Shown piece after piece: positions 45,334 through 54,120 of a DNA stretch of 64,000 bases. The first letter of the stretch is position 1. The number at the start of each line of letters is the position of its first letter. The DNA lies in NCBI GenBank assembly GCA_947492585.1, contig CANLND010000004.1, positions 124,001 to 188,000 of the forward strand. The letters run 5' to 3'. The notes under the pieces are model-generated. The model saw only the letters and a list, made by a program, of their open reading frames with translations. It had not been told where the DNA came from and searched no databases. This DNA comes from an uncultured Paracoccaceae bacterium (GTDB taxonomy: Bacteria > Pseudomonadota > Alphaproteobacteria > Rhodobacterales > Rhodobacteraceae). A program made the position numbers and the translations under genes.

Positions 45334-45671
45334 TTTGGATCTCCTTCTATGCTGTCCGAGGAGATGGCAATGTTCAAATATCGGGGAACCGGGTTTGATA
45401 ACGATCTGAAGCAGTCTACCCGTAGAGTGCTTCAAGAGGGCCGTATCATGGGCTGGGCATCCCGCTTCAATCAGAGTAGCTGCCCGTATTTGTCGAGCAT
45501 TTCCGATCGCATGCAATTGATTAAAGACAATTTTTTGGCACTGAATCCAAAAGAAATCTATAGGAAACCACTTGGAAATGGAAGCCGGGCTTCCGGCAGT
45601 TTGAGATATCAAACTGCTTTGGTTTTGTAGATTTTGGCCAATCTTCTCTTTGGATAACAAAGGAGAAGAAG
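45334..45671. other. Divergent intergenic region between two unknown genes
   Basis: No gene accepted here. It contains the 22-base palindrome at 45596-45617, a GGAAGC-CGG-GCTTCC hairpin at about 45580, and at its right end AAAGGAG as ribosome binding site for the repeat protein. Both promoters must lie here. Confidence 0.5.
45596..45617. promoter_or_regulatory. Perfect 9-4-9 palindrome, candidate operator
   Basis: GCAGTTTGA and TCAAACTGC flank GATA, 54 bases upstream of the repeat-protein start. It is in a good position for a dimeric repressor controlling the divergent unknown genes. There is no T-run after it, so it is not a terminator. Confidence 0.55.
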
Positions 45672-48182
45672 ATGGTAAAAACTTTGGGAGATCTTCACGG
45701 CTCTTACCTGCAGGGCATACAGGGCGGAATGCCACAAGTGGTGGCGTTCGCCCATTTTGATTTGATCGCGCAGGCGTTGGGGGAAAACTGGCAAAGCACT
45801 GAGGCTACATTGGAAACCATGCAACGGATTTTTCCTGAGCAGATTGAAAAGACTGATCCGCGTCTTTCCACTTTTGGTGGCCTTCGCATGTACCAGAGCT
45901 GTCGGCAGGCGATGTTCAAACTCGTAGTTGAGATGACTGAAGAGGACATCGACGATCCTTTCAGCACTTTGCGCATTCTGGGTGAGGCTGCAGGTATCAG
46001 ATCCGCGCTGTCAGATCTCAAGGCACCACTGACCTCGGCATTTGGCATGGATGTGAGACCTTCCTGTATTACCCGTGACAAAGCTATCGAGGTAGACGCC
46101 ACACTGGTAGGTGCGTCTCGACGCCGGTTCCGTAGAGCGCTGGTGCTACTGGATCAACTTCGGCGGTTGCCTCAAATCTTGGACAAGAACATTCTGCTAC
46201 CGGAGCCGATCGGGTCCATGCCGCGCTACACGCGATCTGGGGGGCGCATTCAGGAACTTCCGCCAAATCTGTTAGCCTTCTGTCTTGCTTTGAAAGCCGC
46301 TGACAGCACCGCTTTCAAAGCTACCTACACAATTGGGGTCGCTGCAGGTGTCTTAAATCCAAACCATGACGTTGCACCGTTGGACTTCCTCATTCCGAGC
46401 AAGCAGGCGTGTTTGGCTCAGCTACTTCTTGCGAAATTTCCTGGGAAAACCGGCCGCATTTATCTGAACCGGGTCACCAAGGCCGTGTGCGATGCCTACC
46501 CTATCTGGCAACACCCTGAACCATGGGAAGCCCTGGAGCGAGAAGCCTCCAAAAAAACGAAAGCTTTCTCTTCTGTGGCATGGCGAATGTTGAGATCCCG
46601 CCTGAACGGCGTTTCACCGAAAGAAGTCACCCAAGAAATGATCAGCCAGCTCCTCGCCGCAGAACCTTCAAGCAGAATCCGGGCAAACCTCGTCACAGCA
46701 GTACAAACTCTTCTCGAGCTCCAAAACGCAGGCGACGAAGATCTCTCACGGCTTTTGCCTCGAACACTACTGGAGCCACCCTGGCCGCAGCAAACCACCG
46801 TGTTGGCGAAAGCAGAAGAACCAGCCGATGAATGGGCAGATCTGCTAACAGCGGTGAAGAACGCCGGTCTATCAAAAAATGACGTTCACGCAATTGGTTC
46901 GGTACGAAGTCAGGCCCAACGTTCTCAAGCATCGGTTTCCCCACGTGATCTCACGAAAGACTGGGCCTGCGACCGTCTTGCTGTGATCAAATCAAGCTCC
47001 ACCAGAATGCGTTTCCGCCGAGGGATCATCTGTCTGGATGAAATACGTAAAACAAACAAACAACTGGGAAACCTCCCCAAGCAGCCTATTGGCCCTCTCC
47101 CCGATGGTCGCCGTCGAGGCAACATTGCCCTACCACAGGCGCGGATCAAAGAGCTCAACGCTCACTTTGAATTTCGTGGCCTCTCCCCAAACGCCCGTCG
47201 TTCAATTTCAACGGCGGTAACTTCCATATTCTGCCAAACCACAAAGAAAGACATATTCGAAAAGACGCTATCTCAAATCCCGTTTGATTGCGTCATTTTG
47301 GACATCGAGCGATCAGACCAAGAGTTGCCCAAGAACTGGGCCCGGACAAGGGCGGCGGGATTGCAGCTGCATTCTGAATTGACGCTCGTTTGGACCGCCC
47401 TCTGGAAAAAACTGCAGTTTATTGTCGTTAACGCTGGTGTATCGGTCAAGGAAAACCCTATTCCTGCGATCGCTGCCGCTGCCATTTCTGCTGACCTCTC
47501 TCCGCATGATATCGACCGAGAATGGGCTTGGCAGCAGGAAGCCTCACTTCGCCCCGATCTTCAGATCACCTGGAGCACCAATGTGGATCGCTTTGATGCC
47601 TTGAGGAAACTCCCAGAAATCATGACATCTGGTCTACTTCCCAGCAAGCCCGTTGGTCCAATGCCGCGTCGAGGTTTTCGCGCCCGCCATGGCAAATACC
47701 CCCTTCCTCGCAGCTTGGAGGAGCTGCTTGAAACGGTAGATGGCACGGAGGGACTTTCACGGAAGCAACTCAATGAAACGGCTCACTTCATTTGGAAGTC
47801 TGCGCGCGAGATCGGCCTTTACAGTCGCGGCGACGAACCAGCTGCAGTGGAAGTTTTCAATGCAGTGACGCTTGCCGAGATATTCAACAGGACTCCTCAC
47901 AGGCTGGGCAAAAAGGAACTTGCAGAACACGAGCGACGAGCAGCGGCGTTGGAAGTCAACGCCGGTAACAACCAAAATATCAACGCTGTCTTGGACCAAG
48001 TTTGCTTCCAAGAATTGGAAGGATGGGCCGACAGGCGCCATTCGCAAGAATGCCTTAATCGGCGCATCGAATGCCGGACACTACATGCTCAGAAGGAAGC
48101 CTCTATTCCCGTCGGCGATCTTCCTCGGTCTCAAGAGAGCATTTTCGAAACGTATCGTCCTCAAGGGTCCAAGTGCTGGTGA
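45672..48182 (+). CDS. Unknown 836-residue protein with repeated modules
   Basis: No family is recognised. A module of about 55 residues recurs at residues 129-183, 314-372, 422-477 and 610-665. Its pattern is [SP]-x-[DE]-[IVL]-[TD]-[RKQ]-[DE], a helix with a Trp or Met, a basic stretch (RRRFRRALVLLDQLR; MRFRRGIICLDEIR; NVDRFDALRKLPEI), then LP-x-P-[IV]-G-[PS]-[ML]-P in three of the four copies. The 1-2 and 3-4 pairs repeat at a spacing of about 185-190 residues, suggesting tandem duplication. The helices faintly recall recombinase core-binding domains, so DNA binding is a guess. AAGGAG precedes the ATG. The last 80 bases overlap the convergent STAND gene. Confidence 0.7.
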   Translation: MVKTLGDLHGSYLQGIQGGMPQVVAFAHFDLIAQALGENWQSTEATLETMQRIFPEQIEKTDPRLSTFGGLRMYQSCRQAMFKLVVEMTEEDIDDPFSTLRILGEAAGIRSALSDLKAPLTSAFGMDVRPSCITRDKAIEVDATLVGASRRRFRRALVLLDQLRRLPQILDKNILLPEPIGSMPRYTRSGGRIQELPPNLLAFCLALKAADSTAFKATYTIGVAAGVLNPNHDVAPLDFLIPSKQACLAQLLLAKFPGKTGRIYLNRVTKAVCDAYPIWQHPEPWEALEREASKKTKAFSSVAWRMLRSRLNGVSPKEVTQEMISQLLAAEPSSRIRANLVTAVQTLLELQNAGDEDLSRLLPRTLLEPPWPQQTTVLAKAEEPADEWADLLTAVKNAGLSKNDVHAIGSVRSQAQRSQASVSPRDLTKDWACDRLAVIKSSSTRMRFRRGIICLDEIRKTNKQLGNLPKQPIGPLPDGRRRGNIALPQARIKELNAHFEFRGLSPNARRSISTAVTSIFCQTTKKDIFEKTLSQIPFDCVILDIERSDQELPKNWARTRAAGLQLHSELTLVWTALWKKLQFIVVNAGVSVKENPIPAIAAAAISADLSPHDIDREWAWQQEASLRPDLQITWSTNVDRFDALRKLPEIMTSGLLPSKPVGPMPRRGFRARHGKYPLPRSLEELLETVDGTEGLSRKQLNETAHFIWKSAREIGLYSRGDEPAAVEVFNAVTLAEIFNRTPHRLGKKELAEHERRAAALEVNAGNNQNINAVLDQVCFQELEGWADRRHSQECLNRRIECRTLHAQKEASIPVGDLPRSQESIFETYRPQGSKCW

Positions 48183-51100
48183 ACCATCTTTGACCGAATG
48201 CATCTTTTCTGTCGGAATACAGTTCCTTTCCTCCGCCAATGACCCATATCGGTGAGAGATCCCTTTCTGATAAAAGGCGCACGAAAGCGTCACAGTTAAC
48301 GAGAGCGGCCCTCGGTCCATTCTTTGAGACCGAAGGATCCTTGAATATCTCGCTGCCCTGCGGATCAGTGAAGATCAGGTCGCGCCCGTCCTTGAGCGAC
48401 ATATTCAGGTCTCGCATTAACCAAGGGCAGGGCAAGATAACGCGCAGATTTTGAACCAAGCTGAAGTTGTACCCACTTGCTTCTTGGGAAAGTTCATAGG
48501 TCGGACAAAGACCCTCCACCGGGGCCATCGTCCAAGTTGGAGTAGGCTTATCAATCCATTTTCGAGCCCACTCGGTTATCCAGTCCTCGCCTGTGTCCTT
48601 GCGCCATCCTAACTCACCAAGAAAGTCCTCTGAAGATGCTTCGTTTGTGAAGCCGAGGTCATGATCGGCTGTCAGCATTTGGCCGTCCAGGTGCTGGAGT
48701 GCGCCTGCAAGATCGTTGTTCCGAACTAAAAAGCACGTCGACCGTCGCCATGTCTTCGTTCTAATGTGCGCTGCTTCTCCGGAGGCCCCGACGCCGCTGA
48801 AGCTCTGAAAATCTCGTAGCGGAGTCCATTTCAGGCCTTGTTCATCGACTTGGAAATCGAGAAATTCCTCGCCATCCAAAAAGTCTCGTTCGCTATCAAG
48901 CCATTCCCAAGCTTCCTCTACCGAGCGTGGTGAAAGAAGGGGAACTTTGGGCATCCAGAAGGTAGGTTCATCAAACTTCGCCCAGCCCCAATCGTGACTC
49001 TTCGTCATGAGGTGACTCGGATCCATATCGCGCAAGCGTCGAACGGTTTCCCGCAAGTGTTGTGGCCGGTCCCTTTCAACGGCTCCGCAATGGTCCGAAA
49101 TACGCGCCATCAACTCCCTTAACGCGATCCACTGATATTTTTTGCCGATCCGTTCCTTCGTGTGGTTCCTTCTATCGCCGCTGCAGGTGTGGTCAAAGCC
49201 TGCATGCAAATTGGCTTTCCAGCCCAAGTCATGAGCTCTGCGGCAGATCCAGCGTTGCGCCCACCCCAGATCGAACTGTGCTGCCCGTTTTGTAGCCCAG
49301 CTATCCGAGCGGTTCTTTGCCCAATGTCCCGCTCGAACGCGATAGGCCTCATAGCGTTGATCGCCGAGGAGTCTGCGGAGATTCTCTTCAAGTGTTTTGT
49401 GGAGTATGCCCTGCTCTGTCCCAGGGTAGCACCAATCGTATGATAACGATCGGAGCGCGATTAGTTCATCGACAAGAGCACGTTCATCTTCGGTGCAGGA
49501 AGTATCGAATTCCGCTCGCCATGCGAAGTAAAGATCTTCATGACTTGGAAGGACGGTGTCTTTTTCACCGGCCGCCCAGTCCTGAACGGCATACTTAATC
49601 ACGTAGCTTGCAAAATCGCCGTGCTGGTCCGTTGAACTGATAATGTCCCACGAAGTTTCGGAGTTGCGGGGATCCTTGCCAGGCTCCATGTCTGGCGCAA
49701 ATTCAAGAGGCCACGGGCTGTCGAACGGAGGTTGGAGCTGGGAAGTTTGTGGAACGTCGAGAACGCATCCGCGATGCACAGAATACTCGAGAAGCCCAAC
49801 GAGGTGATCGCGCCACAGCAGGTCGATTGGCGGATCATTTTGCACAAAGTGGCGGTTCGCGGTCATCTGGGCGATATTGGTCAGTTCAGTATCGGTCCAT
49901 GCAGATTGCAAGGCTGCACCATAGATTGCGGCAGCAAGTCTTTCGCCAATGTAGGGATCATCAATCTCGTCGAAGCGGCAAAGCAATTCCAGACCACATT
50001 TGGGAGACGCGACCAGCAGAGCAACCAGGGCTTTGGTGGCGCGATCCCTCGTGCGCCGATATGTCGTAGAAAAACACCAAGCAAGGAGGACCGCAGCGTT
50101 CGCAGCGGCTTCGTCATCTAACGAACCAGGTCTCGCGTCCATTGCCCAATCCATAAGGTCGTGCAATGGCGTGTCGAGATCCTCCTCACCTTCTCGTCCG
50201 TTGTCCGCAGACTCGCCAGCATAGATTGACCACTCCGCATCCCTCTCAGGCATCGGCAAGCGCAGAAGGTCTTGATGGAATGTATTAAGTCCGAAAGGCC
50301 CGTCTGTCCCAAGTGCGAGCTGGACTCGAGCGTTCCAGATCTCATCTGGGTCACCCCATTCTCCCAGCAATTCGAAACTGCGCGCTGTCACACTCTCGCG
50401 CCGACGCAAAGCGATGTTTTCTCGGGAGATACAATCAATCAACCAGCGGTCTGTATCTTTGACCGCATCCGGAAGTTCCACGCCAGTCCGTTCCGGCAAT
50501 TGAATGGCGAGAGCGTCGAGGACGCCCCTTGGAGCACCTTGGCGTGAGCAAGCTTTGGAAAGTGCTATGTCGTGTGAAAGCGGCGATGGAAGGGTTTCGT
50601 CGATCAGAGTCGCGTCAAGGATGGCTTGCGCGGCCACATGATCGCCGAACCGCTCAAAGCTGAAGCGGACATATTCTCTGTCTTCACCATTCTCGCGGAT
50701 CGGCTCTATTGCGAGAAGGCCTTCGTCGCTAAGCGCTTCGAGCAAATCGCTATCGAGGCTGGGATTGGTTCCGCAGATGGGTGCAAGAAGCTCTGCTGCT
50801 CGATCATACTCAATGAGAGGATCAGTAGTTGTAGCGATCTCCTTGGCGAGGATTTCGATCGCTTTGACAGGGTATCTCCGGCGCGGTGCAAGTTTTAAGC
50901 GAGCTTCCACTGCATCGCAGAGCGCGACTCGGTACATCTTAAAAATATCTGTTACGCCTTGCATTCCCTTAGGAAAGCCCTTCTTGCCTTGGCGATCCAA
51001 AGCGTCGCAGCAGACTTTCAAAAACAGCGGGTTGCGGAGTTCGTTCGGTAGAAATGGTTGATCCGGCAGCAGGATATTGCGCAGAGAAAGAAATTTGCGC

Positions 51101-52539
51101 GCATCACGCATCGAGAACCCAGAGTGCTCGAGTCGCGGCAGCTTAGCATCGTCCAAATGTGACGGCACAATCTGCGGCAGATAGGTCGTCCGGCAGGAAA
51201 GAACGACGACCACGTTGGGATAGGCTTCTGCGTCCTTGAGAAAGGCGGCGAAACGGCTCGGCCAGATCTCGCACCCTTTTCGCTCGTTAATCGCGTCGAT
51301 ACAAAGCATGGCTCTGACGCCAGCAGCTTCGCCAGCGGCGTCGAGCGCCCCAAGCAATTGATCTCGCGTGTAATCAAGTGGAAGCCCCAATTGGCTCGAA
51401 ATCTGGGGCCAGATTTCCGCATCGGTCAATTGGCCACCGAGCAACAACACAGCGGGTCGTTTCTTGTTCAACTGATGGCTGCAGGCATCGGCGAGAAGGT
51501 GGGACTTTCCGCTGCCAGCTTCGCCGGTGATAAGCATATGAGGTATGACGGCCATTTCCCAAGCTCTCGCCTGCAGCGTCGCAGAGACCCGCTCCAGTTT
51601 TTCGAGCGCGCGGCGCGCGTCATGCGTCTGGTTCTTCTTTGTTTTTATCTCATCACTTCTTGTGGAGTATGCTTCACGGATCTCATCGTGGTACTTTCGC
51701 ACTACGATATCTAACCCTTGATCCAGCATATTGCGCCAGTGGTCGACCGGCCAAGTTTGATGAGGAAGTTCGTCAACATCATCCAATAATGCGCCGAGCG
51801 CAGACATCGTATCGGCGTCTTCGCCTGAGAGCACGAAAGTAGTCTGAAACTCGTTGCAGGCTTCTCGCAGCTCGTTGCGATGATCGCGCAATGAAGTTAA
51901 TAATTCAGGGTTCCGAGTGGCTCCAAGGAGCGCGCGACGGATGGGAAGCTCCACGCTGGTTTCGTGCGTATAACGATGGCCAAGAGCAGCTTTGCTCCGC
52001 TCGAACTGATCCTGAAACCAACCAGGCGAGAGGAATTGACTCTCGAACCAGTAACGGATGCGGCCAGCATGATGGCCACTTGGGTTGGTCAACTTCGTCT
52101 TGAGCGCGGAAGCGTCCCAGAGATCGATTTCGAGTTGTCGGTCCTGCTTGGCTGCTTCAGCGATTTCTTTATTCCGCCACCTCTCGAACGCCTCCAGCTG
52201 CGTCTCATTGGAGGAAAAGGGATCCGACCGGTCAAAGGGGAGGCAAACAAAGATCTTGGTTAGATTGGGGTGCTTTTTGAGAGCGCTCTTGACTGAACTG
52301 TGCAAGCTACGCTCCAAATTGTGATCGAACCGCCAAGAGTATTTGGCCTGCCAACCGTATTCTATTCCGTCGGAAAAGCGTGCGAAACACTCAAGACCAC
52401 CGTCTTTTCCTGGACCCTTTCGATGAAATCGCGCGCCGTCCGGAACTGGCTCCAAAGCTGCGAGTTGACACACGAGTTCCTCGAACCCGGTCGAGGCTTT
52501 CCCGTCTATGGCTCTGATGGCCTTGAAATCGATGTTCAT
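48103..52539 (-). CDS. Avs-like STAND NTPase with N-terminal PD-(D/E)xK-type nuclease domain
   Basis: A 1478-residue protein. Residues about 1-150 resemble a Mrr/Cap4-type nuclease (FEELVCQLA, GKDGGLECFA, GWQAKYSW). A P-loop NTPase follows: ITGEAGSGKSHLLAD near 335, MLCIDAINE near 410 and VVLSCRTTY near 435, then a winged-helix-like part (RNPLFLKVCCDAL, RFSFERFGDHVAAQAIL). About 750 residues of helical-repeat sensor sequence complete it. This layout matches Avs-type STAND antiphage sensors, which recognise phage terminase or portal and then degrade DNA. The ATG at 52539 is preferred; a GTG at 52581 would add 14 residues. The exact Avs class is not determined. Confidence 0.8.
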   Translation of the reverse strand: MNIDFKAIRAIDGKASTGFEELVCQLAALEPVPDGARFHRKGPGKDGGLECFARFSDGIEYGWQAKYSWRFDHNLERSLHSSVKSALKKHPNLTKIFVCLPFDRSDPFSSNETQLEAFERWRNKEIAEAAKQDRQLEIDLWDASALKTKLTNPSGHHAGRIRYWFESQFLSPGWFQDQFERSKAALGHRYTHETSVELPIRRALLGATRNPELLTSLRDHRNELREACNEFQTTFVLSGEDADTMSALGALLDDVDELPHQTWPVDHWRNMLDQGLDIVVRKYHDEIREAYSTRSDEIKTKKNQTHDARRALEKLERVSATLQARAWEMAVIPHMLITGEAGSGKSHLLADACSHQLNKKRPAVLLLGGQLTDAEIWPQISSQLGLPLDYTRDQLLGALDAAGEAAGVRAMLCIDAINERKGCEIWPSRFAAFLKDAEAYPNVVVVLSCRTTYLPQIVPSHLDDAKLPRLEHSGFSMRDARKFLSLRNILLPDQPFLPNELRNPLFLKVCCDALDRQGKKGFPKGMQGVTDIFKMYRVALCDAVEARLKLAPRRRYPVKAIEILAKEIATTTDPLIEYDRAAELLAPICGTNPSLDSDLLEALSDEGLLAIEPIRENGEDREYVRFSFERFGDHVAAQAILDATLIDETLPSPLSHDIALSKACSRQGAPRGVLDALAIQLPERTGVELPDAVKDTDRWLIDCISRENIALRRRESVTARSFELLGEWGDPDEIWNARVQLALGTDGPFGLNTFHQDLLRLPMPERDAEWSIYAGESADNGREGEEDLDTPLHDLMDWAMDARPGSLDDEAAANAAVLLAWCFSTTYRRTRDRATKALVALLVASPKCGLELLCRFDEIDDPYIGERLAAAIYGAALQSAWTDTELTNIAQMTANRHFVQNDPPIDLLWRDHLVGLLEYSVHRGCVLDVPQTSQLQPPFDSPWPLEFAPDMEPGKDPRNSETSWDIISSTDQHGDFASYVIKYAVQDWAAGEKDTVLPSHEDLYFAWRAEFDTSCTEDERALVDELIALRSLSYDWCYPGTEQGILHKTLEENLRRLLGDQRYEAYRVRAGHWAKNRSDSWATKRAAQFDLGWAQRWICRRAHDLGWKANLHAGFDHTCSGDRRNHTKERIGKKYQWIALRELMARISDHCGAVERDRPQHLRETVRRLRDMDPSHLMTKSHDWGWAKFDEPTFWMPKVPLLSPRSVEEAWEWLDSERDFLDGEEFLDFQVDEQGLKWTPLRDFQSFSGVGASGEAAHIRTKTWRRSTCFLVRNNDLAGALQHLDGQMLTADHDLGFTNEASSEDFLGELGWRKDTGEDWITEWARKWIDKPTPTWTMAPVEGLCPTYELSQEASGYNFSLVQNLRVILPCPWLMRDLNMSLKDGRDLIFTDPQGSEIFKDPSVSKNGPRAALVNCDAFVRLLSERDLSPIWVIGGGKELYSDRKDAFGQRWFTSTWTLEDDTFRKCSLETEEDRRRE

Positions 52540-53070
52540 GATATTTGAAATAATTCCGGTTACAATCAATGAGAGTGACACAATTCAGAAAACTACTATA
52601 CCGTGCTGACAACTCTCCTACCAGATTGTTCTGGTTGAATTTCTTGAGCCTTTTGAGAAGAGCTTTGTGACCAGTTTCGCGTCCCGGGTAGCGCAGCGCG
52701 AGGAGACAGAGGAACTCCTAATAAGGCAGTGCAGTGAAGCAATCTTGACGGTATGAAACTCCCACAACCGCCTTTCACGCGCCTGTGGCGAATTACCGGC
52801 CTGAGACCAGCAGGCAACAGTCTCAATGAGCTCTGACGGTCTGCTGTATACCGTTGGTTACGCTCTGGTAGAGAGCAGACACTCTCTGCAGCCTTCAAGA
52901 ACGTTGGCTAAAGATTGAAAGTGCAGTCTGCATCTTTCCACTTCCAAGTCGTCTCATTCGGCGTTTTAGAGGGTTCAATCAGCCAAAAGGTGAGTTGAGT
53001 TCAATAATACACTTCCCATTTTGCAAGCGTTGAGTACGATATCGGAAACTTGGCTAAGCCCTGTTGGATT
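52540..53070. other. Divergent intergenic region between the STAND gene and SIR2
   Basis: About 530 bases with no convincing gene. It must hold promoters for the divergent STAND and SIR2-HerA transcription units. I find no strong palindrome or terminator. An open frame on the minus strand at 52596-52898 has no ribosome binding site and an unlikely composition. Confidence 0.5.
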
Positions 53071-54111
53071 ATGAGGAATTACCTTCACGTGACGGAAGAA
53101 CAAATTGCCAAGATCGCCCAATCTTGTTTTCAAGGTTGCCCCACAATCGTCCTTGGCAGCGGAGCATCAATGCCCCACGGGCTTCCCAGCATGGGTGAGC
53201 TGAGTACTTACCTTGGCAAAAATATACAGACCGACGGTGAGGCTGAAAGTGACGCGTGGTTGCTGGTGAAGGTAGCGCTGGCCAGCGGGGATCACCTCGA
53301 GGCAGCTTTGGAAGGCAAAACACTTCCTGCATCGCTACTGTCAAAAATTGTAGGTCTAACTTGGCGCTGCGTGAACGACAAAGACATGCAGCTTTTGGAG
53401 GCCGCCGCTCACGATGGTGATTTCGCTTTGGGCAGACTATTGGCCAACATGTTCAGCAGCACTCATAGCGAGGTACATGTGGTCACGACAAATTATGACC
53501 GCGTTGCCGAGTTTGCCTGCAACTCCAAGAACGTATTGTTTCAGACTGGCTTTGCTCCGGGTTACATTCAGACGTGGGAAAGTACGGGCCGCGTAAAACT
53601 GGTACACGGGACAAAGGCCGCCCGCGTCGTTAAGATTTGGAAAATCCACGGGTCTCTCGATTGGTTCCGCACCGCCGATGATAGGACGATAGGGTTACCA
53701 GTGTTCGAGCTGCCGTCCAAAGATCACTACACGCCGCTTATCGTAACGCCGGGGTTAAACAAATACGAAAAGACCTATGAAGATCCGTTTCGAACAACCA
53801 TCAACGGAGCTGATGCAGCACTAAAGGCCGCTTCTGCTTTCCTTTGTGTGGGTTTTGGTTTTCGAGACCAGCACATCCACCCCAAGCTCATCGAGCGATG
53901 CCGGGAGCGGAACGTCCCAACAGTGGTATTGGCCCGAACGTTGACGGAAGAAGCGAAAGACTTCCTGAAAAACAAGGCTGGCAAGAACTACTTGGGAATC
54001 GAACGATCTGGAACCGGTAGCAGAGTTTACTCGTATGCCTGTCCAGAAGGCACCGATGTCACAACACCAGATCTTTGGTCGCTCGACGGCTTCAACAAAT
54101 TAGTCCTTTAG
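53071..54111 (+). CDS. SIR2-family NADase, antiphage effector of SIR2-HerA
   Basis: A 346-residue sirtuin-fold protein. The NAD site is visible as VLGSGASMPHGLPSM near residue 27, TTNYDR near 138 (catalytic Asn region) and KIHGSLDW near 190 (catalytic His). The C-terminal FLCVGFGFRDQHIHPKLIERCRE completes the fold. SIR2 proteins paired with HerA (also called Nezha) degrade NAD+ and cause abortive infection on phage attack. The ATG at 53071 is used; an in-frame TTG at 53050 is possible. No clear ribosome binding site. The HerA gene starts 9 bases downstream. Confidence 0.88.
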   Translation: MRNYLHVTEEQIAKIAQSCFQGCPTIVLGSGASMPHGLPSMGELSTYLGKNIQTDGEAESDAWLLVKVALASGDHLEAALEGKTLPASLLSKIVGLTWRCVNDKDMQLLEAAAHDGDFALGRLLANMFSSTHSEVHVVTTNYDRVAEFACNSKNVLFQTGFAPGYIQTWESTGRVKLVHGTKAARVVKIWKIHGSLDWFRTADDRTIGLPVFELPSKDHYTPLIVTPGLNKYEKTYEDPFRTTINGADAALKAASAFLCVGFGFRDQHIHPKLIERCRERNVPTVVLARTLTEEAKDFLKNKAGKNYLGIERSGTGSRVYSYACPEGTDVTTPDLWSLDGFNKLVL

Positions 54112-54120
54112 GTAATGTAA

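Noticed and set aside
45226-45630. 134-codon plus-strand frame in the divergent region
   Set aside because: Overlaps the start of the 268-aa gene in antisense and covers the palindrome; no ribosome binding site and no family. Not excluded with certainty.
52596-52898. 100-codon minus-strand frame upstream of the STAND gene
   Set aside because: No ribosome binding site, low-quality composition, and located where promoters are needed.
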